A stretch of DNA of 64,000 nucleotides from Lentisphaerota bacterium (GCA_015061915.1 SUVR01000001.1:220991-284990); one strand, 5' to 3'; positions 7,737 through 16,150 are shown, numbered from the stretch's first letter. The notes: generated by a model not told the origin, from the letters alone. Numbers and translations are program-made.

Positions 7737-8912
7737 ATGGCTGAAACAACACAGAAACGTCCTTTGATCTGGATCATGGCTGGGGAATCCAGCGGCGATC
7801 TTTACGGCGCAAGAATTGCAAAAGAATTGAAAAAACTCAACCCTGATTGCGACATCAAGGGGATGGGCGGCGCAAAGATGAAAGCCGCCGGCGTGGATAT
7901 TCTGGTCGATTCCACGGAACTCGGCGTTGTGGGGATCGTGGAAGTCCTCGGTATTATTTTTACCTTCATCCGCATTATGCTGTTCCTCACGAAAGAAGCC
8001 GCGAAACAGCGCCCGGACGTGGTGCTGATGGTGGATTATCCCGGTTTCAACATCCGTTTTGCCAAACGCTGCTGGAAAATGGGGATCCCCGTGGTGTGGT
8101 ACATCAGCCCGCAGGTGTGGGTCTGGCGCAAGTCCAATATTCCCAAGTACGCAAAATATTGTAAAAAAATGCTGGTGATCTTCCCCTTCGAGACGGAAGT
8201 CTGGGAGGGCACGGGTCTGGAAGCACAGTTTACCGGTCACCCCCTGATCGAAGTGATCCGGGAGCGGAAAGATCCTGCGATCCAACGGGATCCCAACCGG
8301 GTCCTGCTGCTGCCGGGCAGCCGCAAGAGCGAAACGAGCCGTCTGGTGGAACCCTTCCTGGCAGCGGCGAAACTGCTTTCTGCGAAGAATCCCGACCTGA
8401 AATTTATGATCGCTGCACCCCGGGAAAAGACGTACCGGGACATCCAGCGTCAGATGGAACTTTTCAAACAGAAAAACGGAGCGGATGGACTGGAGAAGAT
8501 CGAGATTTCCTGCGGCGAAACTGCCCGCTGGATGCAGGAAGCCTCCACCGGTCTGGCGGCGTCCGGAACGGTGACCGTGGAATCTGCCATTTCCGATCTG
8601 CCGCTGGTGGTGGCGTATAAACTCAATCCGGTCACATTCTTTATGGCTCGCTGGTTCCTGGTGGGCAAGCTCTTCCGGGGCTTCTTTACCATGCCGAATA
8701 TCATTATGGATAAATGCGTGTTCGAGGAATTTCTGCAGGATCAGGTGACGCCTGAAACACTGGCGGATGCCATGAAAAAGATCCTTCCCGGCGGCGAACG
8801 CCGTGACGCCGTTATGGCGGATATGCAGGCAATGCGCGATGCCCTTTCCTGCGGTGCGGAAAACGCCACCGCCAATGCCGCCGCCGCTGTGATGGAAGTC
8901 GCAATGAGATAA
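7737..8912 (+). CDS. lpxB: Lipid-A-disaccharide synthase
   Basis: A 391-residue GT19 glycosyltransferase condensing UDP-2,3-diacylglucosamine with lipid X to make the lipid A disaccharide at the inner membrane. Seen are WIMAGESSGDLYGA at the N-terminus, DSTELGVVGIVEVL, MVDYPGFNIRFAKRCW, VWYISPQVWVWRKSN, FPFETEVW, FTGHPLIEV and LLPGSRKSE. ATG at 7737 is chosen because AGGAG lies 9 nt upstream; a TTG at 7728 would sit on the Shine-Dalgarno. Its TAA stop (8910-8912) overlaps the first heptamer of the repeat array that follows. Confidence 0.96.
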   Translation: MAETTQKRPLIWIMAGESSGDLYGARIAKELKKLNPDCDIKGMGGAKMKAAGVDILVDSTELGVVGIVEVLGIIFTFIRIMLFLTKEAAKQRPDVVLMVDYPGFNIRFAKRCWKMGIPVVWYISPQVWVWRKSNIPKYAKYCKKMLVIFPFETEVWEGTGLEAQFTGHPLIEVIRERKDPAIQRDPNRVLLLPGSRKSETSRLVEPFLAAAKLLSAKNPDLKFMIAAPREKTYRDIQRQMELFKQKNGADGLEKIEISCGETARWMQEASTGLAASGTVTVESAISDLPLVVAYKLNPVTFFMARWFLVGKLFRGFFTMPNIIMDKCVFEEFLQDQVTPETLADAMKKILPGGERRDAVMADMQAMRDALSCGAENATANAAAAVMEVAMR

Positions 8913-8977
8913 TGCGGAATGCGGAATGCGGAATGCGAAATGCGAAATGCGAAATGCGGAATGCGGAATGCGGAATG
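8911..8977 (+). repeat. Left heptamer array of the four-helix-bundle cassette
   Basis: Nine perfect tandem 7-bp units plus a 4-bp partial, starting inside the lpxB stop codon. The order is three AATGCGG, three AATGCGA, three AATGCGG, then AATG. The array stops 9 bp before the Shine-Dalgarno of the next gene. It is roughly inverted relative to the right array at 9353-9485. Confidence 0.97.
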
Positions 8978-8996
8978 AAAAATTCAGGAGGCTGTT

Positions 8997-9347
8997 GTGA
9001 AAAAAGACAATGTTATCTTAAATAAAACAAAGTCCTTTGCTTTACGGATAATCAAACTTTATAGCTATCTGAAAAATGAGCAGAATGAATTTGTTTTGAG
9101 TAAGCAGATATTGCGAAGCGGAACCAGTATCGGAGCAAATGTACGGGAAGGAAACCGGGGACAGACCAAACCGGATTTTTACTCAAAATTGAATATAGCT
9201 CTCAAGGAAGCAGCAGAAACAGAATACTGGCTTGAACTGTTGCACGAAAGCGGTTATCTGACAACAGATCAATTTGAAAGTATTAACAAGGATTGCTCTG
9301 AAATTATTGCGTTACTTGTCGCAATCACCAAAACACAGAAATCATAG
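8997..9347 (+). CDS. Four-helix-bundle protein (23S rRNA intervening-sequence protein family)
   Basis: A 116-residue protein starting at GTG 8997 behind AGGAGG. It carries the family hallmarks QILRSGTSIGANVREGNRG, FYSKLNIALKEAAETEYWL and a C-terminal IIALLVAITKTQK, consistent with the S23/IVP family (TIGR02436, Pfam 23S_rRNA_IVP). These proteins form pentameric four-helix bundles and are related to the Avd accessory protein of diversity-generating retroelements. Family members were first found inside 23S rRNA insertions; their function is unresolved. Here it is not in rRNA but between lpxB and an oxidoreductase gene, flanked by heptamer arrays. Its base composition is much lower in GC than its neighbours. 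No reverse transcriptase or variable repeat is nearby. Confidence 0.93.
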   Translation: MKKDNVILNKTKSFALRIIKLYSYLKNEQNEFVLSKQILRSGTSIGANVREGNRGQTKPDFYSKLNIALKEAAETEYWLELLHESGYLTTDQFESINKDCSEIIALLVAITKTQKS

Positions 9348-9352
9348 TTAAA

Positions 9353-9485
9353 CGCTCTGCGTCATTCCGCCTTCCGCATTCCGCCTTTATGACCGCTCTG
9401 CGTCATTCCGCATTTCGCCTTCCGCCTTCCGCCTTTATGACCGCTCTGCGTCATTCCGCCTTTCGCATTCCGCCTTCCGCATTAC
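9353..9485 (+). repeat. Right two-level repeat array of the four-helix-bundle cassette
   Basis: Three tandem higher-order units: 9353-9393 (41 bp), 9394-9441 (48 bp) and 9442-9485. Each begins CGCTCTGCGTCATTCCGC, continues with 7-bp units of type YTTYCGC (CTTCCGC, ATTCCGC, ATTTCGC, CTTTCGC), and the first two end CTTTATGAC. The 7-bp length difference between copies 1 and 2 is exactly one heptamer. ATTCCGC is the complement of the left-array unit. The array ends in the TAA stop (read on minus) of the FAD oxidoreductase gene. Confidence 0.95.
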
Positions 9486-12304
9486 TTCCCGTAGACGCGG
9501 AGGCGTACCCGTTCGGCGGCACGGCGGACATAGCCCCGTTCGTCGTCGAAATAGGGTTCGAGGAATTCCCGTTTTTCCAGCCCGAGCTTATACATCGCCT
9601 CAAATCCGGCGAGTTCGATCTTCCACGTGGTGTCGTCCGTGATGGTCTTATCGTTACTCCAGTAGAAAAATTCCTGCGTATGGGCAAGATCGCCCCGTCG
9701 CAGGAGCTGATCGATCATCTTTGCGGAATAACTGTTCCCGATCTCCCCGAGGGCACGGATCGCCAGGATCAGCGCCTGCTGGTCGCCGAGACTGTTCTCA
9801 TCTGCCAGGATGTCCTCAATGACTTTCCGGGCGTCTCCGTACTTGTTGGCGCCGCAGATGGCAACGGCGATCTTCCACAGGGGGACTTTGCAGCGACGGT
9901 CTGCCGGGGAATCGGCGCAGCGGCTGCGGATACATTCCACGAGTTGTTCTTCCGCTCGCATCGTCTTGGCACCGGCGGCGAGTTTGATTGCTGCGTAGTA
10001 CCGGATGGCGGGATCGGCATCTTTCAGATCCGCTTCCAGTTGATTGAAGGCGGAGACGGATGCCGGCAACAGATTGCGTGAAGGGGCAAAACCTTTCTCC
10101 GTCAGTTCAAAGATCCGGCGGTCCGGATAGAAGTTTTTGGGCTGCCAGCGGTCGCAATGGTAGTTGCTTTCCGGCTCCATCAGGGCGTTTGTTCCGGCGA
10201 GATCGCGCTGGACTTTACGGATGTTGATGTAGCGGGGCATCACGTTATCTTCCACTGCCACAGCGGCGGCGAGACCGGCGGCTTCCCCGAGTCGCTGCAT
10301 ATCCCGCTGCATCCGGAACTGCTGACTTGCATCGAAGTCGGTGGATATGGCGCGGCAGGCAACGATGAGGTTTTCGATCCCGTAGGGCAGCATGACCCGG
10401 TAGGGGATCTCGCAGCCGATGGGTTCACTGTGGCTGTCCAGTGCCCATGACCAGATCAGGGCGTTGAGCGATTCGTTTTCAAAGTCCTGTGCGTGGTTGT
10501 CGTAATGAGATGCGGAGTATGCGATCACGTCCGGAAATTCCGAAGCGCGGATCTGGTCACCCAGCCCGATTTCGTAGTCGCCCCGGATCCGTCGGCTGGC
10601 GCGGGCGCCCACCACGGCGGAGATGTAAACGAGGTGGAAATCCTCCACATATTTCGGTCTGTCGAAGCCCAGGATCCCCCGGCGGCGTGCGCGGCTGATA
10701 TCCCAGTTGTCGTTGGCATCCACATAACCGGCATCGATATTGAATGGGAAGATCCGGAAATAGGAGCGGATCTCGTTGCCTTTTTCATCTTTATCCGATT
10801 CCGGGTTCAGCATGAGGGAAGGAATGGAGAAAATGTGCTGAACGGCATCCGGTTCCCGTCCGGCGGAGAACACGGCACCGGCAAAGACCGCCACATCGCC
10901 GTCACCGGTGCAGTCGATAAAGGTTTTTGCACGGCAGCGGACAAGTCCGGTGGAGGAAGCTGCTTCCACGGCATTGAGTTTGTTCATTACCATGGGCTGT
11001 GCGGTGCCACGGAGAACGGGGAACAGGGATTGTTTTACACGGGCGGTTTCCACGCTGCAGATCGTTCTTCCGAATTCCACTTTGACACCGGCATCTGCGA
11101 GCATTTCTTCCAGAACCACCATTTTTGCCAGCGGGTGGAAGTAATGATTGTACCGTTCGGAAAGCTGATGCCGTCCGAAAAATACCGCAGAAAGCTCCTT
11201 GACTTTCCGGTCGATCTCATCCTGCAGACCTCCGGGCAGACCGTAATAATAGGCAGGGATCGCCCCGCCGGTCCCGATGCCGCCCAGGTAGTCCATATTT
11301 TCCCAGACCACCACATCTTTTCCCTTGCGTGCGGCGGCGATGGCAGCGACAGCACCGGCAGTTCCGCCGCCGCAGACCAGAATATCGCATTTGATCTCAT
11401 TCATTTCGGATGCCAGCACCTTTTCCTGAGGCAGCAGCACCAGTGGGGGGAAGTCGGCGAGGGCGGCTTCTGCCTGTCCGGCAAGGAGTTCGCCTTCTTT
11501 CATCCGTTCCGCCAGCAGATCTTCATGATTTTCAAAGGTGAAGGATTTCCGGTCGGACAGCGCGAAAAGGTTTCCGTATTTCGGGGTACCGTTGAAGGTT
11601 GTGACCGCCAACGGCAGGGGCGAATTGGATGCCCGGAAAAGCAGTGCGGACGCAAGATCCGGGTACGCCGAACGCAATGCGGGGATGAGATCCCGCAAAT
11701 CGGTACGTTTTCCGTTGTGCAGGGAGAAGGTCCGTTCGTTGGTCCAGACGGAACGGGAGATCCGGAGATCGCTGTTGACTTTTTCCGGCAGTTCCGCATC
11801 ATCATCCAGCATCATGGAGAAAAGGAATACGGAATCGGGATTTTCGGGAGTGACGCAGTGTTCGGGATGTGCGTAACGCATCAGTTCCAGATCATCGGAG
11901 GCGTCGATAAAACAGGAGGCGCGGATATTGGAGATCCCATCTTTTGCAGCGACATGGATCCCAAGGAAGCGGCTGCCGCCGCTGATGATCCCCGCAGGGC
12001 GCGTGTAGAACAGAATGTCGATGTCTTTCAGCAGGTCCAGGATCCGGATCTGGAGGATGCAGGGATCGGCGTATGGAGCATTGTATCCGTCTCCGGCATT
12101 TTTCAAGTCGGCAATGAGTTCATCTGCAACGGAAGAAACACCGCTTTTGAGCGTGGTGAGGAAAGAATTTCCACTTTCCCCGCAAAGATAGCCGTTGGGC
12201 GAGATGAGCAGGACTTTTTTCTTTCTGCTGCGGAGTTTGTATGCAGCGGCAAAAGCGGCGGCAGTTCCGCCGTAGATACAGAAATCGTATTCCGAGTTAT
12301 ACAT
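9482..12304 (-). CDS. FAD-dependent oxidoreductase with two Rossmann regions and a C-terminal HEAT-like tail
   Basis: A 940-residue protein of the FAD_oxidored class (Pfam 12831-like). Two dinucleotide-binding N-termini are visible: a degenerate one at residues 5-45 (CIYGGTAAAFAAAYKL) and a canonical one near 305-340 (DILVCGGGTAGAVAAIAAARKG, then NMDYLGGIGTGG). FIDCTGDGDVAVFAGA is the later FAD-contact motif typical of this class. The last 170 residues read as helical HEAT-like repeats (DADPAIRYYAAIKLA, AILAIRALGEIGNSYSA). No signal peptide is seen. GGAGGATGAAAG precedes the ATG, 22 nt after the methyltransferase gene. The substrate is unknown; such enzymes are frequent in polysaccharide-degrading PVC bacteria. 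Confidence 0.83.
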   Translation of the reverse strand: MYNSEYDFCIYGGTAAAFAAAYKLRSRKKKVLLISPNGYLCGESGNSFLTTLKSGVSSVADELIADLKNAGDGYNAPYADPCILQIRILDLLKDIDILFYTRPAGIISGGSRFLGIHVAAKDGISNIRASCFIDASDDLELMRYAHPEHCVTPENPDSVFLFSMMLDDDAELPEKVNSDLRISRSVWTNERTFSLHNGKRTDLRDLIPALRSAYPDLASALLFRASNSPLPLAVTTFNGTPKYGNLFALSDRKSFTFENHEDLLAERMKEGELLAGQAEAALADFPPLVLLPQEKVLASEMNEIKCDILVCGGGTAGAVAAIAAARKGKDVVVWENMDYLGGIGTGGAIPAYYYGLPGGLQDEIDRKVKELSAVFFGRHQLSERYNHYFHPLAKMVVLEEMLADAGVKVEFGRTICSVETARVKQSLFPVLRGTAQPMVMNKLNAVEAASSTGLVRCRAKTFIDCTGDGDVAVFAGAVFSAGREPDAVQHIFSIPSLMLNPESDKDEKGNEIRSYFRIFPFNIDAGYVDANDNWDISRARRRGILGFDRPKYVEDFHLVYISAVVGARASRRIRGDYEIGLGDQIRASEFPDVIAYSASHYDNHAQDFENESLNALIWSWALDSHSEPIGCEIPYRVMLPYGIENLIVACRAISTDFDASQQFRMQRDMQRLGEAAGLAAAVAVEDNVMPRYINIRKVQRDLAGTNALMEPESNYHCDRWQPKNFYPDRRIFELTEKGFAPSRNLLPASVSAFNQLEADLKDADPAIRYYAAIKLAAGAKTMRAEEQLVECIRSRCADSPADRRCKVPLWKIAVAICGANKYGDARKVIEDILADENSLGDQQALILAIRALGEIGNSYSAKMIDQLLRRGDLAHTQEFFYWSNDKTITDDTTWKIELAGFEAMYKLGLEKREFLEPYFDDERGYVRRAAERVRLRVYGK

Positions 12305-12326
12305 CTTTCATCCTCCGGCATTGAGT

Positions 12327-13133
12327 TCAGTTACTGGGTTTCCAGTCACGCTGTCTGGCTGCTTCATAGAGCAGGATCGTGGCGGCGGTCGCCACGTTGA
12401 GAGAGTCCATTTTTCCCAGCATAGGGATGAGGACCTGCAGATCGGCGGAGTTCATCCAGTAATCGGAAAGTCCGTACTGTTCAGCGCCGACCACAATAGC
12501 AACGCCCTGTTTCATATCCACATCGGTATGATAGAGGTGTGTATGCGGGGTGGCGGCAAGGGTCTTGATCCCCAGATTGCGAAGCCATGCCAGAGCTTCT
12601 TCGCTGGTGGTTTCTGCCAGAGGCATGGAGAAGATGGCACCGGTGCTGGCGCGGATCACATTCGGATTGAAAATATCCGTCTGCTTGTTGCAGACAATGA
12701 CTGCCGTGGCGCCGACGGCATCGGCACTGCGGAGGATCGAACCCAGATTACCCGGTTTTTCGATCGTTTCCGCCACAAGGTAAAGTCCGTCCGGCTTGGC
12801 AGGGATCTCATCCAGCCCCTTCCGTTTCATTTCGGCGATGGCGATCAATCCTTCCGGCCGTTCCCGGTATGCGATTTTGCGCAAGACATTGGCGCTGCAC
12901 TCATAAATGGCGGAACCGGCATCCCGGAGGGTATCCAGCAGAGCGTCGTTGTTTTCCCCCACGAACATTTCACGGCAGAAGAAGGTTTCACGGATGGGGA
13001 TCCCCGCTGCGTGGGCGCGGGTCAGCTCCCGGTATCCTTCCAGAATCGTTACACCCTCCCGGTCCCGTTCCCGGCGGTCACGCAGGGCAAAAGCGCGTTT
13101 GACTTTCGGATTTTGCAGACTTGTCAGTTCCAT
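12327..13133 (-). CDS. SpoU/TrmH-family RNA 2'-O-methyltransferase
   Basis: A 268-residue SPOUT enzyme using S-adenosylmethionine to 2'-O-methylate rRNA or tRNA ribose. The N-terminal substrate-binding part (SLQNPKVKRAFALRDRRER) is like RlmB/TrmH. The SPOUT knot motifs are EKPGNLGSILRSADAVGA, NPNVIRASTGAIFSMPL, IVVGAEQYGLS and LNVATAATILLYEAARQR. AGGAGAGAAAGA precedes the ATG. The FAD oxidoreductase gene follows 22 nt later and is probably cotranscribed. The precise target nucleotide cannot be read from the sequence. Confidence 0.9.
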   Translation of the reverse strand: MELTSLQNPKVKRAFALRDRRERDREGVTILEGYRELTRAHAAGIPIRETFFCREMFVGENNDALLDTLRDAGSAIYECSANVLRKIAYRERPEGLIAIAEMKRKGLDEIPAKPDGLYLVAETIEKPGNLGSILRSADAVGATAVIVCNKQTDIFNPNVIRASTGAIFSMPLAETTSEEALAWLRNLGIKTLAATPHTHLYHTDVDMKQGVAIVVGAEQYGLSDYWMNSADLQVLIPMLGKMDSLNVATAATILLYEAARQRDWKPSN

Positions 13134-13249
13134 TCTTTCTCTCCTGAAGTTACAAATTTTTCGTCATTCGGAGGATAATATAACATACTATCGTCAAGAT
13201 TAAAGGTGTGTGTATGGAAAATTGAGAGATTTTTCCGGAAAAGCTGCGT

Positions 13250-13278
13250 TTGACAAATGCTTCAAGTGGTGCTATACT
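13250..13278 (+). promoter_or_regulatory. Promoter for the secreted esterase gene
   Basis: TTGACA (13250-13255), 17-nt spacer, TATACT (13273-13278) preceded by TGC: a near-consensus sigma-70 promoter about 45 nt before the esterase ATG. Confidence 0.75.
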
Positions 13279-13324
13279 ACTCTGTAAATCCAAAACAGGA
13301 ACAATTTTCAATGGAGAAAAACGT

Positions 13325-14146
13325 ATGAAAAAACTTTTGTTTTTTGTGTTGGCGTTTTGCCTGGTGCTGCCTCTTGCCGCTCAGAGAGGAAAAAAGAAAG
13401 TGAGCCGTCATGCTGCAAAAATGGGCTTCCAGCAGGTGGAAGCATTCGGAATGAAGTATTGTAAGAAAAAAGTCGGAAACTGGAACGATCCACTGGAGAA
13501 AGCCGCTGTGATTTTCTTCCTGCACGGAGCCGGTGAACGGGGCAGCGATAATTCCCGCCAGTTGGTTCACGGCGCGGCTCAGATCCTCCGCTACTGCAAG
13601 GAAACAAAGATGAAAGCCCTGATCCTCTTCCCACAGTGCCCGGAAGGTCAGCAATGGGTCGATGTGCCGTGGGCGGAAACTGAACATACGATGAAGCCGA
13701 AACCTGCTGCCGCACTCTCTCTTGCCTTGACCGTGCTGGATCAGGAGTGTGCGGACCGGGCGGTCGATAAGGACCGGATCTATATCGTGGGACTTTCTAT
13801 GGGCGGTTACGGTGTATGGGATGTGCTCAGCCGTTATCCCAATAAGTTTGCCGGGGCGATCGCTGTCTGTGGCGGTGCCGACATCAAGAAGGCGGACTAT
13901 ATCAAGTTTACGCCCGTTCTGTTTTATCACGGAGCAAAGGACAACGTGGTGCCGGTGGAGCGCGGCCGCAAGATCAACGAAGCACTGAAAGAACAGGGCG
14001 CCACCAACTTCCGTTATGTGGAGTTGCCGAATGTGGGGCATATCTCCTGGAATGAGGCATTCCGTACCCGCGAAAACTGGGATTGGCTGTTCAAACAGGT
14101 CAAGGGCGAGCGGGATGTGCCGAAAAAACATTGGGGCACCCGTTGA
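13325..14146 (+). CDS. Secreted alpha/beta-hydrolase esterase
   Basis: A 273-residue alpha/beta hydrolase with an N-terminal signal peptide (MKKLLFFVLAFCLVLPLAAQ), probably exported to the periplasm. The oxyanion region is FLHGAGERGSDN, the nucleophile elbow is GLSMGGYG, a late Asp is in AKDNVVPV and the His in VGHISWNEAF. The arrangement resembles the feruloyl/acetyl esterase (CE1-like) and carboxylesterase families acting on plant polysaccharide esters; the substrate is inferred, not seen. A longer frame from 13250 is rejected because the promoter lies there. It is followed 114 nt later by a sugar isomerase/oxidoreductase pair with its own weak promoter. Confidence 0.82.
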   Translation: MKKLLFFVLAFCLVLPLAAQRGKKKVSRHAAKMGFQQVEAFGMKYCKKKVGNWNDPLEKAAVIFFLHGAGERGSDNSRQLVHGAAQILRYCKETKMKALILFPQCPEGQQWVDVPWAETEHTMKPKPAAALSLALTVLDQECADRAVDKDRIYIVGLSMGGYGVWDVLSRYPNKFAGAIAVCGGADIKKADYIKFTPVLFYHGAKDNVVPVERGRKINEALKEQGATNFRYVELPNVGHISWNEAFRTRENWDWLFKQVKGERDVPKKHWGTR

Positions 14147-14182
14147 AAGCAGAAAAACTCCGGCTTTTGTTGTCAATTTGAC

Positions 14183-14210
14183 TTGATTTTCCTCCATGGC
14201 GGTTTACATT
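14183..14210 (+). promoter_or_regulatory. Possible promoter for the sugar isomerase/oxidoreductase pair
   Basis: TTGATT (14183-14188), 16-nt spacer, TACATT (14205-14210), about 50 nt before the ATG at 14260. The match is weaker than at other promoters here. Confidence 0.4.
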
Positions 14211-14259
14211 AAAAGACCGCAATTTCAACAACATAATATAAAATCATGGAGAAAAACTC

Positions 14260-15138
14260 ATGAAAGTCGGCGTCATTGTGGAACTGCTGCGGCAGAAAAC
14301 ACTGAAAGAAGATCTGGAGTATGCAAAAAAGATCGGTGTGCAGGGTGTTCAGCTCCTGCCGTGGGCTCACGGAGAAGGCGAGATCAACCTGTTGGATTGT
14401 ACCGATGATGAACTGACCGCCCTGAAGGCGCAGGTAGATGAACTCGGGCTTGAGATCACGGCGATCTGCGGTGATTGCGGCGGATCTTTTCAGGTGGAAC
14501 ACGAAGCCAAAGGCAGAGTCAGCACTTTCAAAAAGATTGTGGACAGTGCATCCAAGTTGGGCGTGAAAGTCATCACTACCCACATCGGTCACGTGCCGGA
14601 ATGGACAGGCGACCCGGTGTATATGACTATGGTGAAATCGGTTCGTGAAGCCGCTGAATATGCTTACGGAAAGGGCTGCATTTTCGCTATTGAAACCGGT
14701 CCCGAACTGGCAGATGTGCTGCTGAACTTTATCCATCACGTGGACAGCAAAGGTCTGGGGATCAATCTGGACCCCGCCAACCTGCGCGGCGTTGCCTGCG
14801 AAGACCCCGTGTATGCCGTCAAGACCCTCGCTCCGTACATCGTTCATACCCACGCAAAAGATTCTCTCAACCTCCATGTGGGTTCCGCTGCCGCATTCTA
14901 CGGTCTGCGCAATCCGGACGGCTCCCGCAGAAATATCACGGCACGCCCCGCCGGCTTCAAGGAAGTTCCGCTGGGAACCGGCATGGTTCCCTGGGATGAA
15001 TATCTGGCAGCCCTGAAAGAAATCGGCTTTGAAGGCTATCTTACCATCGAACGGGAAGTCGGGGAAGATCCGGTGAGCGATATTACAATGGCTGTCGGTT
15101 TCCTGAATGAAAAACTGGAAAAACTGAACCTGAAATAA
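14260..15138 (+). CDS. Sugar phosphate isomerase/epimerase (xylose isomerase-like TIM barrel)
   Basis: A 292-residue member of the AP endonuclease-2/xylose isomerase-like TIM-barrel family. Conserved barrel-strand motifs include ITAICGDCGG, VITTHIGHVP, FAIETGPELAD (metal-ligand Glu), GINLDPANL (Asp), IVHTHAKDS (His) and YLTIEREVGEDP (Glu). Such enzymes isomerise or epimerise sugars or inositols using a divalent metal. It sits 13 nt before a Gfo/Idh/MocA oxidoreductase, a common pairing in catabolism of inositols or modified sugars. The substrate is unknown. Confidence 0.88.
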   Translation: MKVGVIVELLRQKTLKEDLEYAKKIGVQGVQLLPWAHGEGEINLLDCTDDELTALKAQVDELGLEITAICGDCGGSFQVEHEAKGRVSTFKKIVDSASKLGVKVITTHIGHVPEWTGDPVYMTMVKSVREAAEYAYGKGCIFAIETGPELADVLLNFIHHVDSKGLGINLDPANLRGVACEDPVYAVKTLAPYIVHTHAKDSLNLHVGSAAAFYGLRNPDGSRRNITARPAGFKEVPLGTGMVPWDEYLAALKEIGFEGYLTIEREVGEDPVSDITMAVGFLNEKLEKLNLK

Positions 15139-15151
15139 GGAGAAACTGAAT

Positions 15152-16150
15152 ATGGCAAAGAAAATGTTGAAGGCTGCGATCCTGGGCTTCGGCGGTATGG
15201 GGCATTGTCATGCCTCCCAGTACGGCGAACAGAAGGATGTGAAACTGGTCGCCGTGTGCGATATCGATCCCACCAAGTTCAAAATGGATAACGTGGAGAT
15301 CAATTTCGGCAACAGCGGTAAGGCAGATGTGAACGCCTTGCGCTGCTATGAATGTTACGAAGATCTGATCAAGGGCGAGCCGGATCTGGATTATATCGAT
15401 ATCTGTCTGCCCTCCGATCTGCACTGCGAATACTCCTGCCGTGCTATGAAGGACGGCTTCAACGTCCTGTGCGAAAAGCCTATGGCGCTGAACGTAAAAG
15501 ACTGCGACAAGATGATCAAAACCTCTTACGATACCGGTAAACTGCTCATGATCGCTCAGTGCCTCCGTTTCGATGAAGGTTTCAATGCCATCCGCAAAGC
15601 ATACGAAAGCGGAAAGTATGGAAAACTCCTGCGCTTCAGCCTGAAACGTATGGGCGGTTTCCCCGGCGGATGGTTCCGGGATGTGAAACGCTCCGGCGGC
15701 GCTCTCATGGACCTGCATATCCATGACGTGGACTTCATCCTTTCCATGCTCGGTACGCCGGACAGTCTCACCGCACGCGGCGTGGTCGTCAAGAGCGGCG
15801 GCGTGGACGATCTGGGCGCAAACTTTATCTACAAAGACGGTCCGGTGGTCGCGGCAGAAAGCTCCTGGTTCCGCGCCTCCTGGCAGTGCGGTATGTCCGC
15901 CATCTTTGAAGAAGCGACCGTGGAAGTGATGGGCGGCAATATCACCGTGTATCAGGTCGATAAGAAGAAGAAAGAGACCAAGATCAAAGGTAAAAACTGC
16001 TACTTCAACGAAATCGCATACTTCGCAAAGTGCGTGAAATCCGGCAAACGCCCGGAAATCGCCGCCATCGAAAGCACCCGCGATACCATCCGCGTGCTGG
16101 AACTGGAAACCAAGTCCGCTCTGGCAGACGGCAAGATCATTAAACTCTGA
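15152..16150 (+). CDS. Gfo/Idh/MocA family oxidoreductase
   Basis: A 332-residue NAD(P)-dependent sugar dehydrogenase-type protein. The N-terminal Rossmann motif AAILGFGGMGHCHAS, the DIDPTKF region, ICLPSDLHCEYSC and the signature CEKPMALNVKDCD are present, and the C-terminal domain contains GGALMDLHIHDVDFILSMLG with the conserved acid/base His region. AAGGAGAAACTGAAT precedes the ATG, 13 nt after the isomerase, indicating an operon. The likely role is oxidation or reduction of a sugar or inositol derivative handled by the upstream isomerase. It is followed by multi-arm element B. Confidence 0.92.
   Translation: MAKKMLKAAILGFGGMGHCHASQYGEQKDVKLVAVCDIDPTKFKMDNVEINFGNSGKADVNALRCYECYEDLIKGEPDLDYIDICLPSDLHCEYSCRAMKDGFNVLCEKPMALNVKDCDKMIKTSYDTGKLLMIAQCLRFDEGFNAIRKAYESGKYGKLLRFSLKRMGGFPGGWFRDVKRSGGALMDLHIHDVDFILSMLGTPDSLTARGVVVKSGGVDDLGANFIYKDGPVVAAESSWFRASWQCGMSAIFEEATVEVMGGNITVYQVDKKKKETKIKGKNCYFNEIAYFAKCVKSGKRPEIAAIESTRDTIRVLELETKSALADGKIIKL

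Larger units (their letters stand above)
8911..9485. mobile_element. Candidate mobile cassette: four-helix-bundle gene between inverted heptamer arrays
   Basis: This composite unit consists of the left array (8911-8977), the gene (8997-9347) and the right array (9353-9485). It fills the whole space between two convergent genes, lpxB and the FAD oxidoreductase gene. Both of their TAA stop codons are the first bases of an array when each is read in its own gene's direction (TAATGCGG). The gene inside is visibly AT-rich against a GC-rich neighbourhood, which suggests acquisition. No transposase, integrase or target duplication is visible. Calling it mobile is inference. Confidence 0.55.

Noticed and set aside
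8997-9347. Diversity-generating retroelement
   Set aside because: The protein is related to Avd, but no reverse transcriptase, template repeat or variable repeat is visible nearby.
8911-9485. CRISPR array
   Set aside because: Units are 7 bp and contiguous, with no 25-40 bp repeats separated by unique spacers, and no cas genes are present.
13150-13185. CGTCATTCGGAGG near 13164 as another copy of the heptamer repeat
   Set aside because: Only about ten bases resemble the repeat head, with no heptamers and no stop-codon junction; it lies in the leader of the methyltransferase gene.
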